A stretch of 64,000 bases of DNA from Streptomyces sp. WMMC940. Lineage in GTDB: Bacteria; Actinomycetota; Actinomycetes; Streptomycetales; Streptomycetaceae. Below the pieces are notes generated by a model. It worked only from the letters and a program-made list of their open reading frames with translations, was not told the DNA's origin and ran no database searches. The stretch spans positions 3,065,501 to 3,129,500 of the forward strand of contig NZ_JAPZBC010000001.1 in assembly GCF_027460265.1 (NCBI RefSeq). Reading direction: 5' to 3'. Positions 53,786 to 62,456 of the stretch are shown here, in pieces (the first letter of the stretch is position 1; every line of letters starts with the position of its first letter). The translations under genes were made by a program, and so were the position numbers.

Positions 53786-53830
53786 TGCGCCCGGGTCGGC
53801 GATCGCGCACGACTTAGCAGTACCCAAGGG

Positions 53831-53862
53831 GCCCCGCCCGTACATCGCGTACGGGACGGGGC
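53831..53862 (+). terminator. Terminator after the cold-shock gene
   Basis: Arms 53831-53843 and 53849-53862 pair with one bulged A around a 5-base loop, 45 bp after the stop, followed by CTCCTGCCTTTCC. Confidence 0.8.
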
Positions 53863-54010
53863 TCCTGCCTTTCCGGAACCCGTCGGCCGGGCTGCTCCCA
53901 CCCGGACGGCCGGAAACCCGGAACCGGAAACAAGGCACCGGAAACCCGCGGGGAAAAGGCGGTGAACGGGGAGCGGCGAACGGGAAACGAAAGGGGAGTC
54001 GCCGGACGGC

Positions 54011-54493
54011 TCACAGCTCCCGGAACATGATGTTCAGCCCCACCGCGCCGTGTTCCGGATGCCGGAAAGCGCCCGGCACGGTTCCCACGACGCGGAAACC
54101 CAGCGCCTCCCACAGGCGCGTCGCGGGATTCGTCTCCACGACCGCGTTGAAGACCATTCCGGTGTAGCCGTCCCGCCGCGCGCGGTCGATCACGTACTCG
54201 GCCAGCCGCCGGCCCACGCCCCGTCCCGCCTGCTCCGGGGCCACCATGAAGCCCGCGTTGGCGATGTGCGCGGCCGGGCCGCCGTAGTTGGGCCGTACAT
54301 ACGCCGACGCGACCACCGCGCCGTCCTCGTCCTCGGCCACGAACACCCGGTGGGAGGGCGCCATCCACAGGGCGCGGGCCGCGGACTCGGAGGTGTCCGG
54401 GTCCCAGGCGTAGGTGTCGCCGGCGGACACGATCCGGCGCCAGAACGGCCATATCCGTTCCCAGTCCTGCGCGGTCGCCTCTCTGATCAGCAC
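54011..54493 (-). CDS. GNAT N-acetyltransferase
   Basis: 160 residues. IREATAQDWERIWPFWRRIV is the typical GNAT start, NAGFMVAPEQAGRGVGRRLA the acetyl-CoA pyrophosphate loop, and NAVVETNPATRLWEALGFRV the conserved C-terminal helix. Closest in look to phosphinothricin-type or L-amino-acid acetyltransferases, but the substrate is unknown. GTG start. Confidence 0.85.
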   Translation of the reverse strand: MLIREATAQDWERIWPFWRRIVSAGDTYAWDPDTSESAARALWMAPSHRVFVAEDEDGAVVASAYVRPNYGGPAAHIANAGFMVAPEQAGRGVGRRLAEYVIDRARRDGYTGMVFNAVVETNPATRLWEALGFRVVGTVPGAFRHPEHGAVGLNIMFREL

Positions 54494-54550
54494 GGTTCAA
54501 GTGTCCCAGAGCCCTGACCTGCGGCCAGGCGCGTCCGTACCCTGGGAGGC

Positions 54551-54949
54551 ATGACGGAGCGCAAGCCCCCGGGCGTCAGTTTCGAATCGTGGGTGGACAA
54601 GCAGATCCGCGACGCGCGCGAGCGCGGAGAGTTCGAGGATCTGCCGGGCCTCGGCAAGCCCCTGCCCGACGACCTGGCGCCGTACGACGAGCTCTGGTGG
54701 GTCAAGGGCAAGATGCACAAGGAGGGCATCGCCGTCCTGCCTCCCGCCCTCGCCCTGCGCAAGGAGGCCGAGGACGCGCTGGAGAGGGCGTACCGCGCGC
54801 CTTCGGAGACCGCGGTGCGCCGGATCATCACGGAGATCAACGAGAAGATCACCGCGATGCTCCTGATGCCGCCCCCGGGCCCGCCGCTCGGCCGCAGGCC
54901 GTACGACCTGGACGAGGTCCTCCGGGAATGGCGGCTCCGGCGGGGCTGA
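54551..54949 (+). CDS. DUF1992 protein (DnaJ-homologue C28-like)
   Basis: 132 residues. FESWVDKQIRDARERGEFED, followed by LPGLGKPLPDD and DELWWVKGKMHKEG, is the DUF1992 signature found in YhdN-like bacterial proteins and in DNAJC28. Function is unclear. It is soluble and charged. GGGAGG is directly before the ATG. Divergent from the GNAT gene. The following 222 bp hold no recognisable gene. Confidence 0.85.
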   Translation: MTERKPPGVSFESWVDKQIRDARERGEFEDLPGLGKPLPDDLAPYDELWWVKGKMHKEGIAVLPPALALRKEAEDALERAYRAPSETAVRRIITEINEKITAMLLMPPPGPPLGRRPYDLDEVLREWRLRRG

Positions 54950-55171
54950 CGACCCGGGCCCGGCGTCCGCGGTGCGTCCGCCGGAGCTGAGCCGCCCAGG
55001 ACCGCCGCCACGCACCGTTCGCCTGCCGCGCAGATCGGGATCGGCCCGCGGCCGGGTCCGTCCCGCCCGGCGAGGGCAGGGAGCTCGACGAAGGCGAGAA
55101 GCTCGGCGAGGCGAGCTGCGCGGTACCGGCCGCGAGGGCCTGGGACACCTCATCGGGAGGGCGGGGGCATC

Positions 55172-55819
55172 TCATCGAACGGACGGCGACCAGCGTTCGC
55201 CCTTCATGAGGTTCCCCAGGCCCTCCCACGCGAAGTTCATCAGCGTCGCCGCCGCGTCCCTCGCGGAGACGTCAGGCGTGTCGTTGGCCCACCCGGCCAG
55301 CGACTCCGCGGCACCGACAAGGGCCTGAGCGAGCCCCGCCACGTCCTTGCCTGCGAGTTCGCCCTCCCCGTGGGTCCCGCGCGCCGCCTCTCCGATCAGC
55401 CCCGTCACGAACGCCACGATCTCGTCCCGCATCACCGCCACCTCGGCGGCGAACGGCTCACCGTGGGTACGGGCCTGCCGGTGCAGCACGGCCCACGCGT
55501 CCGGGTGCTCGGCCGTGTGCCGGAAGAAGGCCGCGAGGCCCTCCCACAGCTGCCGGTCCGGCGGCAGCCCCGGGTCGACCGCCGCCCGCACGGCCGCGAC
55601 CAGCGCCGCGGACTCCCGGCGGATACAGGCGGTGAAGAGGTCCTCCTTTGAATTCAGGTAGAGGTAGACGAGCGGTTTGGACACACCCGCGAGCTCGGCG
55701 ATCTCGTCCATCGACGCCGCGCGGTAACCCCGCTGCCCGAAGGTCTGCACCGCGGCGTCGAGCATCTGCTGCTCCCGCATGACACGCGGCATCCGCTTGC
55801 TCCTACCGGCACCATCCAC
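55172..55819 (-). CDS. TetR/AcrR-family transcriptional regulator
   Basis: 215 residues. N-terminal helix-turn-helix QQMLDAAVQTFGQRGYRAAS with MDEIAELAGVSKPLVYLYLN; C-terminal all-helical ligand-binding domain (AAFFRHTAEHPDAWAVLHRQ, then the dimer interface). The GTG at 55819 is favoured by GGAGG 9 bp upstream; ATG starts ten or more codons later are possible. The likely operator is the near-palindrome at 55852-55863, implying autoregulation. The ligand and other targets are unknown. Confidence 0.9.
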   Translation of the reverse strand: MDGAGRSKRMPRVMREQQMLDAAVQTFGQRGYRAASMDEIAELAGVSKPLVYLYLNSKEDLFTACIRRESAALVAAVRAAVDPGLPPDRQLWEGLAAFFRHTAEHPDAWAVLHRQARTHGEPFAAEVAVMRDEIVAFVTGLIGEAARGTHGEGELAGKDVAGLAQALVGAAESLAGWANDTPDVSARDAAATLMNFAWEGLGNLMKGERWSPSVR

Positions 55820-55851
55820 GTCAGACGTCCTCCAGGCCCTGCCCACCGATC

Positions 55852-55863
55852 TACTGTTCGGTA
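55852..55863. promoter_or_regulatory. Candidate TetR operator
   Basis: TACTGTTCGGTA is palindromic at 10 of 12 positions and lies 33 bp upstream of the tetR start. AT-rich relative to its surroundings, it fits a TetR-type autoregulatory site overlapping a promoter. Confidence 0.4.
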
Positions 55864-55892
55864 AGCCTAAGGCCCGCCGCCCGGCGAAAACG

Positions 55893-55931
55893 CCGAGGAC
55901 CGGTCCGCACGGTGCACGGACCGGTCCTCGG
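55893..55931 (-). terminator. Hairpin terminator after the bL37 gene
   Basis: A 15-bp perfect stem (55893-55907 / 55917-55931) with a 9-base loop, starting 46 bp beyond the bL37 stop on the minus strand. Confidence 0.85.
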
Positions 55932-55976
55932 GCGAACCACGCCGGATCGGCGCGGTCGACGGGTGCGTCGGGGCGG

Positions 55977-56051
55977 TCAGGCGTTGGGGCGCTTACCGTG
56001 GTTCGCCTTCCTCTTCTTCCTGGCCCGCCGCTTGTTGCCTCGCTTCGACAT
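55977..56051 (-). CDS. Large-subunit ribosomal protein bL37
   Basis: 24-residue, extremely basic product MSKRGNKRRARKKRKANHGK followed by RPNA. It matches the actinobacterial ribosomal protein bL37 described in mycobacterial ribosomes (same length and the same C-terminal KANHGKRPNA motif). GGGAG lies about 9 bp before the ATG, and a strong terminator follows. Too short for routine gene callers. Confidence 0.88.
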   Translation of the reverse strand: MSKRGNKRRARKKRKANHGKRPNA

Positions 56052-56191
56052 GGTGCGAATCTCCCGCTTCCGGACGAAAACGATGATCTTGCCAGTCTAG
56101 GGCGGGCAGTCACGCTCCGCACCCACGGCCCGCCGACGGGTTCCCCACCGCCCGCCGTGGCGGCTCCGGCACAGGCAAGGAGGTGACGGCG

Positions 56192-57523
56192 TCACGCGGC
56201 GGCGGGGACGGCCGCCTTCCGCCCGGGCTCGCGCACCTCGACGTCGTCCACCGGGGAGGACGAGGCCGAGTCGTACGCGTCACGGTCGAGGATCTTCTCG
56301 CGGGCCGCGACGATCACCGGGACCACGGCCTGGCCCGCCACGTTCGTCGCGGTCCTGATCATGTCCAGGATCGGGTCGATCGCCATCAGCAGACCCACGC
56401 CCTCCAGCGGTAGGCCCAGCGTGGAGAGGGTCAGCGTCAGCATGACCGTCGCTCCCGTGAGGCCCGCGGTGGCGGCGGATCCGACGACCGAGACAAAGGC
56501 GATGAGCAGGTAGTCCTGGACGCCGAGCTGCACGTCGAAGATCTGCGCGATGAAGATCGCGGCGAGCGCCGGGTAGATGGCGGCGCAGCCGTCCATCTTG
56601 GTCGTCGCGCCGAACGGCACGGCGAAGGAGGTGTACTCCCTCGGGACTCCGAGGCGTTCGGTGACCTTCTGGGTGACCGGCATGGTGCCGACCGAGGAGC
56701 GGGAGACGAAGGCGAGCTGGACGGCCGGCCAGGCGCCCTTGAAGAACTGCAGCGGGTTGACCTTGGCGACGGTCGCCAGCAGCAGCGGGTACACACCGAA
56801 CAGGACCAGCGCGCAGCCGATGTAGACGTCGGCCGTGAAGGTCGCGTACTTGCCGATGAGCTCCCAGCCGTAGTCGGCGATCGCGTGGCCGATGAGACCG
56901 ACGGTGCCGATCGGGGCGAGCCGGATGACCCACCACAGGGCCTTCTGGAGCAGCTCCAGCACGGACTCGCTGAAGGTGAGGATCGGCTGGGCGCGGTCAC
57001 CGAGCTTGAGCGCGGCGACACCGGCGACGGCGGCCATGAAGACGATCTGAAGGACATTCAGCTCGGTGAAGGGCGTGATGACGTCCGTGGGGACGACGCC
57101 GGTGAGGAAGTCGATCCAGGAGCCGGCCTTCTCCGGCTTCTCGCCGTCCTGCCGCGTGAGGCCGGTGCCCGCACCGGGGTTGGTGAGCAGGCCGATCGCG
57201 AGGCCGATCGCCACGGCGATCAACGAGGTGATCATGAACCACAGCAGGGTGCGGCCGGCGAGCCGCGCGGCGTTGTTGACCTTCCGCAGATTGGTGATCG
57301 ACACCAGGATCGCGAAGAACACGAGCGGTGCGACGGCCAGCTTCAGCAGCTGGACGAAGATGTCGCCGACCTGCTCCAGGGTCGTGCGGAGCCAGGTGAC
57401 GTCCTGGCTCCGGGCCAGCCAGCCGAGCAGGACGCCGGCGATCAGACCGGCGGCTATCTGGGCCCAGAACGGGACCTTCGGTATGCGGCTGGTGTGGGTG
57501 GGCGTCGCGGAGTTCGCGGACAC
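56192..57523 (-). CDS. Dicarboxylate/amino acid:cation symporter (DAACS family)
   Basis: 443 residues, GltP/DctA-type importer in the cytoplasmic membrane. AFVSRSSVGTMPVTQKVTER is the Ser-rich reentrant loop HP1, FGATTKMDGCAAIYPALAAI carries the NMDGT-like cation/substrate motif, and MAIDPILDMIRTATNVAGQA is the conserved helix-8 region with the Asp and Arg that set substrate choice. The Arg in this motif fits acidic substrates. GTG 57523 is preferred over 57529 because GGAG is 7 bp upstream. A 7-bp inverted repeat lies 258 bp upstream. Confidence 0.92.
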   Translation of the reverse strand: MSANSATPTHTSRIPKVPFWAQIAAGLIAGVLLGWLARSQDVTWLRTTLEQVGDIFVQLLKLAVAPLVFFAILVSITNLRKVNNAARLAGRTLLWFMITSLIAVAIGLAIGLLTNPGAGTGLTRQDGEKPEKAGSWIDFLTGVVPTDVITPFTELNVLQIVFMAAVAGVAALKLGDRAQPILTFSESVLELLQKALWWVIRLAPIGTVGLIGHAIADYGWELIGKYATFTADVYIGCALVLFGVYPLLLATVAKVNPLQFFKGAWPAVQLAFVSRSSVGTMPVTQKVTERLGVPREYTSFAVPFGATTKMDGCAAIYPALAAIFIAQIFDVQLGVQDYLLIAFVSVVGSAATAGLTGATVMLTLTLSTLGLPLEGVGLLMAIDPILDMIRTATNVAGQAVVPVIVAAREKILDRDAYDSASSSPVDDVEVREPGRKAAVPAAA

Positions 57524-57780
57524 GGACACACTCCGGTGAGGCGTATCGGAAAGGCGGGGGACGAGGATGCGGCACCCGTTCGCTCGGGAGGAGCCGCTGT
57601 GTGATGCCGGGTCAGACCGAGCGGCAACAGACCGCGGACATACCGGGGGAGCCCCCGGCACGAGTGCGGCGGGATGCGCGGGGGAGGCGCGGGTCGACAC
57701 ACAGGCGCGTCATGAGCGGGGGGCTCATGACCGTTTCGGGGCACGCTGCTGTCGTCATGGCCCACACGTTAACACTTGAA

Positions 57781-57797
57781 CTTTGAGATCCTCAAAG
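57781..57797. promoter_or_regulatory. 17-bp inverted repeat upstream of the symporter gene
   Basis: Perfect arms CTTTGAG and CTCAAAG with an ATC spacer in an AT-rich stretch (57770-57815). Likely an operator or promoter element for the dicarboxylate symporter. The rest of the 57524-57843 gap shows no convincing gene, though a short minus-strand ORF (from about 57760) could encode a leader peptide. Confidence 0.45.
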
Positions 57798-57843
57798 CCG
57801 TACTTTGGGCTGGGATCACACCATCGCGCGTCCGGAAACGGCA

Positions 57844-57882
57844 CCGCCCCGACGCGGGAGCATGTACTCCCGGCCGGGGCGG
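57844..57882 (-). terminator. Hairpin terminator after the DUF4229 gene
   Basis: Outer 8-bp stem (57844-57851 / 57875-57882) and inner 6-bp stem (57855-57860 / 57867-57872) with a small internal loop and a 6-base end loop. It lies 66 bp beyond the stop of the minus-strand gene. Confidence 0.75.
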
Positions 57883-57948
57883 CGAGGTGTGCGGAGGTCG
57901 GTGTGACGAAGGCCACGCGCCGTTGGAGCCACCGGACTCGGTGGCGCG

Positions 57949-58239
57949 TTACTGGACGTCCTCGCGCGTGCGGTTGGCCTCCAGGCGGGTCTTGGCCCGG
58001 TCGACCTTCGCGACGATCTGCTCGGACATCGCCTCGCGCTGCTTGCGCAGCAGGACGAAGCTCAGCGGCGCCGAGACCAGGACGGACAGGACGAGCACCC
58101 ACAGCAGGTTGGAGTCGCCCAGACCGCGCGGCAGCACGCGCAGGTACACCAGCCCCCACAGGACGAGGAAGCAGCCGGCGAAGACGCCGAGCCTCATGAG
58201 GGTGTACCGGAGCGTGGCGCTCGTCTTGCTGTCGGACAC
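57949..58239 (-). CDS. DUF4229 small membrane protein
   Basis: 96 residues with two membrane helices (about 14-33 MRLGVFAGCFLVLWGLVYLR and 44-64 LLWVLVLSVLVSAPLSFVLL), then a charged cytoplasmic tail. This matches the actinobacterial DUF4229 family, often found near menaquinone genes. GTG start. Function unknown. Confidence 0.8.
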   Translation of the reverse strand: MSDSKTSATLRYTLMRLGVFAGCFLVLWGLVYLRVLPRGLGDSNLLWVLVLSVLVSAPLSFVLLRKQREAMSEQIVAKVDRAKTRLEANRTREDVQ

Positions 58240-58345
58240 GACGGCCCCTTTCCTTCACTGAGTCGCCCGTCCAGTGAAGCACGTCCCCACCGTGGTCTTT
58301 CAGGCGGCTCCGGCAGGCCGGGCCCGGACCGCGCCCCGGGGAAGA

Positions 58346-58870
58346 TCACACCAGCGGGAGCAGCATCGTGATGTCGTCGCGGTAGTCGCCGTCGGAGACG
58401 CGGATCGCGTCGGGCACCCGCCCGACCTCCTTGTAGCCGCACGAGGCGTAGAACCGCTCCAGTCCCGCACCGCCGCGGCAGGTGAGCCGTATCGCGGTGA
58501 TCCCGCTCATGCCGCGTGCGGCGCCCGCGGCCGCTGCGAGCAGGTCCCGTCCGTACCCCTTGCCCTGGTGCCGCGGGTGCACCATCACCGTGTAGAGCCA
58601 GAGCCAGTGGCGCATCAGCCGGTGCGCGTTGAGCGTGAGGAACGCGGCGGCCGCGACCTGCCCGTCCTCGTCGAGCCCGACGAGCAGCCGCGACCGCCCC
58701 TCGGCCATCGCCACCAGGTGCCGCACCAGTTCGGGGCGCACGTCCTCCGTGCTCACCGGCGGTACGAACCCGACGGCCCCGTCGGCGTTGCTCACGTCGG
58801 TCCACAGCGCCAGGATCCCGTCGCGGAGCGCGGGGTCGACAGGCGGATCGAGCGTGAATTCCAGAGCCAT
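58346..58870 (-). CDS. GNAT N-acetyltransferase
   Basis: 174 residues. The N-terminal half (MALEFTLDPPVDPALRDGIL) is variable; LYTVMVHPRHQGKGYGRDLL is the acetyl-CoA-binding loop and FYASCGYKEVGRVPDAIRVS the conserved C-terminal part. Substrate unknown. ATG start. Same strand as mqnE upstream, with a 149-bp gap, so cotranscription is possible. Confidence 0.85.
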   Translation of the reverse strand: MALEFTLDPPVDPALRDGILALWTDVSNADGAVGFVPPVSTEDVRPELVRHLVAMAEGRSRLLVGLDEDGQVAAAAFLTLNAHRLMRHWLWLYTVMVHPRHQGKGYGRDLLAAAAGAARGMSGITAIRLTCRGGAGLERFYASCGYKEVGRVPDAIRVSDGDYRDDITMLLPLV

Positions 58871-59019
58871 GACCCGACGATAACAACGCCCCGGCCCCTG
58901 CCCGGGGCGCCCCTGGAGAGGGCCGGGCACGCCCTCGCGGGCGGGTGGGACCGGGGCTCGACGGCCTCGACTCCGGCCCCGCGCGGGGCCGGATGCGTGC
59001 GGAGCCGGGTGCGGGCGCG

Positions 59020-60183
59020 TCAGACGCGCATGGGCTGCGGAGACTCGCGGCGGTCGCCGTCGGGGCCGGGGTACTCGCGGATGACCTCGTAGCGGGTGTT
59101 CCGCTCGACCGGGCGGAAGCCGGCGTCACGGATGAGCTCCAGCAGATCGTCGCGCGTCAGCTTGTTCGGCGTGCCGTAGTTGTCCGCGTCGTGGGTGATC
59201 TTGTACTCGACGACCGAGCCGTCCATGTCGTCCGCACCGTGCTGCAGCGCCAGTTGCGCGGTCTGCACTCCGTGCATCACCCAGAAGACCTTGACGTGGG
59301 GGACGTTGTCGAAGAGCAGTCGGGAGACCGCGAACGTCTTCAGCGCCTCGGCGCCCGTCGCCATCGTCGTGCGGGCCTGGAGCCGGTTGCGGACCTTGCC
59401 GTCCTTCATGTCGACGAAGTCGTGCTGGTACCGCAGCGGGATGAAGACCTGGAAACCGCCGGTCTCGTCCTGCAGTTCACGCAGCCGCAGGACGTGGTCC
59501 ACGCGGTGGCGGGGCTCCTCGATGTGCCCGTACAGCATCGTGGACGGGGTCTTCAGGCCCTTCTCGTGCGCGAGGCGGTGGATCCGGGACCAGTCCTCCC
59601 AGTGGGTGCGGTGGTCCACGATGTGCTGACGGACCTCCCAGTCGAAGATCTCGGCGCCGCCGCCGGTCAGCGACTCCAGCCCGGCGTCGATGAGTTCGTC
59701 CAGGATCTCCGAGGCGGTCAGCCCCGAGATGGTCTCGAAGTGGTGGATCTCGGTCGCGGTGAAGGCCTTCAGCGAGACGTTCGGCAGCGCCTGCTTGAGT
59801 TCGCGCAGCGACCGGGGGTAGTAGCGCCACGGGAGGTTCGGGTGGAGCCCGTTGACGATGTGCAGCTCGGTGAGGTTCTCGCTCTCCATCGCCTTGGCGA
59901 GGCGGACGGCCTCCTCGATGCGCATCGTGTACGCGTCCTTCTCGCCCGGCTTGCGCTGGAACGAGCAGTACGCGCACGACGCGGTGCAGACGTTCGTCAT
60001 GTTGAGGTGGCGGTTGACGTTGAAGTGGACCACATCACCGTTCTTGCGCGTACGGACCTCGTGCGCGAGGCCGCCCAGCCAGGCGAGGTCGTCCGACTCG
60101 TACAGGGCGATGCCGTCCTCGCGGCTCAGCCGCTCGCCGGCCCGGACCTTCTCCTCCAGCTCGCGCTTGAGCCCCGCGTCCAT
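59020..60183 (-). CDS. mqnE: Aminofutalosine synthase
   Basis: Radical-SAM enzyme joining 3-enolpyruvylbenzoate and SAM to form aminodeoxyfutalosine; 387 residues. The cluster cysteines are Cys66/70/73 in NVCTASCAYCSFQ; HIVNGLHPNLPWRYYPRSLR, STMLYGHIEEPRHRVDH and PLRYQHDFVD are family regions. Together with MqnA and MqnC it proves the futalosine route. The ATG at 60183 is fixed by GGGAGG upstream. Confidence 0.96.
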   Translation of the reverse strand: MDAGLKRELEEKVRAGERLSREDGIALYESDDLAWLGGLAHEVRTRKNGDVVHFNVNRHLNMTNVCTASCAYCSFQRKPGEKDAYTMRIEEAVRLAKAMESENLTELHIVNGLHPNLPWRYYPRSLRELKQALPNVSLKAFTATEIHHFETISGLTASEILDELIDAGLESLTGGGAEIFDWEVRQHIVDHRTHWEDWSRIHRLAHEKGLKTPSTMLYGHIEEPRHRVDHVLRLRELQDETGGFQVFIPLRYQHDFVDMKDGKVRNRLQARTTMATGAEALKTFAVSRLLFDNVPHVKVFWVMHGVQTAQLALQHGADDMDGSVVEYKITHDADNYGTPNKLTRDDLLELIRDAGFRPVERNTRYEVIREYPGPDGDRRESPQPMRV

Positions 60184-60241
60184 GCGGCCGCCTCCCAGAT
60201 GTCCTCGTACTGCGCTTGTCCCGGGGCCTTTTCCCGGGAGC

Positions 60242-60262
60242 GCCTCCGGGATCGCCGGAGGC
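60242..60262 (-). terminator. Hairpin between lrp-like gene and mqnE
   Basis: Perfect 8-bp arms 60242-60249 and 60255-60262 with a 5-base loop. It lies downstream of the minus-strand Lrp-family gene and upstream of mqnE, so it may separate the two transcripts. Confidence 0.5.
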
Positions 60263-60442
60263 CACACCCACGTTACGCCCAAGGGCCGTCCCGCAATCCC
60301 CGGGGGACCGGCGCGCGGCGTCGTATGCCGTGCGCCGCAAGGCGGGGAGTCGTCCTCATACCGGGTGTATTCGGGCGATTCGAGGACGCAACGAGACGCC
60401 GTGACTGTCCTCGTGCACCCGCCGGGGATCGCGGGACGGCCC

Positions 60443-60898
60443 TCAGACCTCCTCCGGCAGGTCCCCCACCCGGTTCTCCCACTTGGTGGACAGCACGATG
60501 GTGGTGCGCGTCCGCGACACGCCCTTCGTCCCCGACAACCGGCGGATCGTCTTCTCCAGACCGTCGACGTCGCTGGCGCGCACCTTGAGCATGTACGAGT
60601 CGTCGCCCGCGATGAACCAGCAGTCCTCGATCTCCGCCAGGTCGCGCAACCGGTGCGCCACGTCCTCGTGGTCCGCGGCGTCGGAGAGGGAGATGCCGAT
60701 CAGCGCGGTGACGCCGAGGCCGAGCGAGGCGGCGTCGACCGTCGCCCGGTAGCCGGTGATGACGCCTGCGGCCTCCAGGCGGTTGATGCGGTCGGTCACG
60801 GAGGGACCGGAGAGTCCCACGAGCCGGCCGAGCTCGGCGTACGAGGCCCTGCCGTTCTCACGCAGGGCCTGGATGAGCTGCCTATCCACGGCGTCCAT
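60443..60898 (-). CDS. Lrp/AsnC-family transcriptional regulator
   Basis: 151 residues. The N-terminal winged helix DAVDRQLIQALRENGRASYA with LGRLVGLSGPSVTDRINRLE is followed by a RAM ligand-binding domain (GDDSYMLKVRASDVDGLEKT). ATG 60898 is chosen because GGAAGG lies 9 bp upstream; an ATG 8 codons earlier has no Shine-Dalgarno. The preceding AT-rich block (60909-60950) probably holds its promoter and autoregulatory site. It likely senses an amino acid; targets unknown. Confidence 0.9.
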   Translation of the reverse strand: MDAVDRQLIQALRENGRASYAELGRLVGLSGPSVTDRINRLEAAGVITGYRATVDAASLGLGVTALIGISLSDAADHEDVAHRLRDLAEIEDCWFIAGDDSYMLKVRASDVDGLEKTIRRLSGTKGVSRTRTTIVLSTKWENRVGDLPEEV

Positions 60899-61054
60899 AT
60901 GCCTGAGCCTTCCATTATTCATCGCTACCGCAATTTTACGTGTGAAATCCAAGGCATGCAGGGTGAACACCCCGCACTGCCCATGCGTATCCGAACGATC
61001 GGGACGGGGACGGCCGGTCCCGCCGGCCGCCCGGTCCCCTCGCCGGCCGGTCGG

Positions 61055-61720
61055 CTAGTCGGCCCTGGAGCCCCCCAGCTCTCCCTCCCACCGGCGGTAC
61101 AGGCCGTGCGCGACGCCCGCCGCGTCCAGCGCCCGTCCCGCCACGAAGTCCACCAGGTCCTGGATGTGCGTCGCTCCCGAGTAGAAGGCGGGGGACGCCG
61201 GCAGGACCACCGCGCCCGCCTCGTCCAGCGCCACCAGGTGCCGCAGGGTCTGGCCGCCCAGCGGGGTCTCCCGCACGGCCACCACGAGCCTCCGGCGCTC
61301 CTTGAGCGTGACGCTCGCCGCCCGCTGGAGCAGGTCCTTGGACAGCCCGAGCGCCACGCCGGCTGCGCAGGCGGTGGACGCCGGCACGATCAGCATCCCC
61401 TTCACCGGGTACGACCCCGAGGACGGTCCGGCGGCCAGGTCACCGGCCGGCCAGTGGCGCACCGCGCTCACGTCCACCCGGAAGGTCCCGGGCTTGCCGT
61501 CCGCGCCGCGCTCCAGCCAGGTGCGCAGATCGTCCTGCCAGTGCGCGTCCCGGAACGCGATCCCCGTCTCGTCGAGCAGGGTGAGCCGCGAGGCCCTCGA
61601 CACCACCAGGTCGACGCTCTCACCGGCGTCGAGCAGCCCGCGCAGTACGGCTGCGGCGTAGGGAGTCCCGGACGCCCCGGAGACCCCGACGACCCACGGG
61701 GTGCGGTTGGCGTCGTTCAT
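61055..61720 (-). CDS. ubiX: UbiX-type flavin prenyltransferase
   Basis: Makes prenylated FMN for a UbiD-type decarboxylase; 221 residues. VVGVSGASGTPYAAAVLRGL is the FMN-binding start, MLIVPASTACAAGVALGLSK and RRRLVVAVRETPLGGQTLRH are conserved catalytic regions. In the futalosine pathway a UbiD/UbiX pair decarboxylates the naphthoate intermediate, and mqnP lies 1.4 kb upstream, so this is probably the MqnL/MqnM-type partner. The UbiD partner is not in the window; it may lie just beyond the right edge. Confidence 0.9.
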   Translation of the reverse strand: MNDANRTPWVVGVSGASGTPYAAAVLRGLLDAGESVDLVVSRASRLTLLDETGIAFRDAHWQDDLRTWLERGADGKPGTFRVDVSAVRHWPAGDLAAGPSSGSYPVKGMLIVPASTACAAGVALGLSKDLLQRAASVTLKERRRLVVAVRETPLGGQTLRHLVALDEAGAVVLPASPAFYSGATHIQDLVDFVAGRALDAAGVAHGLYRRWEGELGGSRAD

Positions 61721-61812
61721 GGGATTGAGCCTATCCGGCCACCGGGTGGCGGAACTGAGTCAGGTGCCCCGGACGTTTCCGGGGGGAGACGCGGGAATCA
61801 CAGGGGGCCACG

Positions 61813-62412
61813 ATGTCGACAGCCTCGCTCGAACCGAGCCGGACCGACCGGGCGAAGGCGGCCGGCAAGCTGATGCTTGCCTGGGTGGCTCTGCTGTGGG
61901 CGCTGGAGGTGGCCGACCACGCCACGGGCCACAGCCTCGACACATACGGGATCACACCGCGCGAGCCCGGCGAGCTGGCCGACGTCGTCCCGGCGTCCTT
62001 CCTCCACTTCGGCTTCGGCCATCTGGCGTCGAACACGGTCCCGCTGCTGGTCTTCGGCTTCCTCGCCGCGCTCGGCGGCGTCCGCCGGTTCCTGGCCGTC
62101 GCCGCGCTGATCATCATCGCCGACGGCATCGGCGTCTGGCTGATATCGCCGCCGGGCTCGAACACGGCGGGCGCGTCCGGTCTCGTCTTCGGCCTCTTCG
62201 GCTATCTGCTGGTCCGCGGTTTCGTGGACCGGCGCCCCCTGGACATCGGCGTCGGTCTGCTCGTCGGCGCGATATGGGGCAGCTCGATCCTGCTGGGTCT
62301 CTCCCCCGCCAACACGGGGGTGAGCTGGCAGGGGCACCTCATCGGACTGGTGGCGGGCGTGGTGGCGGCCTTCGTGTTCCGCCGCCGCAGGCCGACCGCG
62401 ATCACGGCCTGA
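61813..62412 (+). CDS. Rhomboid-family intramembrane serine protease
   Basis: 199 residues, about six membrane helices. FGFGHLASNTVPLLVFGFLA is the conserved second-helix His/Asn region; the catalytic Ser is in GASGLVFGLFGYLL and the His in SWQGHLIGLVAG. The length matches the basic six-helix rhomboid core without a C-terminal extra helix. Divergent from ubiX. Substrates unknown. Confidence 0.9.
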   Translation: MSTASLEPSRTDRAKAAGKLMLAWVALLWALEVADHATGHSLDTYGITPREPGELADVVPASFLHFGFGHLASNTVPLLVFGFLAALGGVRRFLAVAALIIIADGIGVWLISPPGSNTAGASGLVFGLFGYLLVRGFVDRRPLDIGVGLLVGAIWGSSILLGLSPANTGVSWQGHLIGLVAGVVAAFVFRRRRPTAITA

Positions 62413-62456
62413 CGGAGCCCGCTCGGGTCCGGGCACGAACCGTGGGCACGGCGCGG

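Noticed and set aside
57620..57765. Leader peptide gene before the symporter
   Set aside because: A short minus-strand frame exists but has no ribosome-binding site or recognisable attenuator structure.
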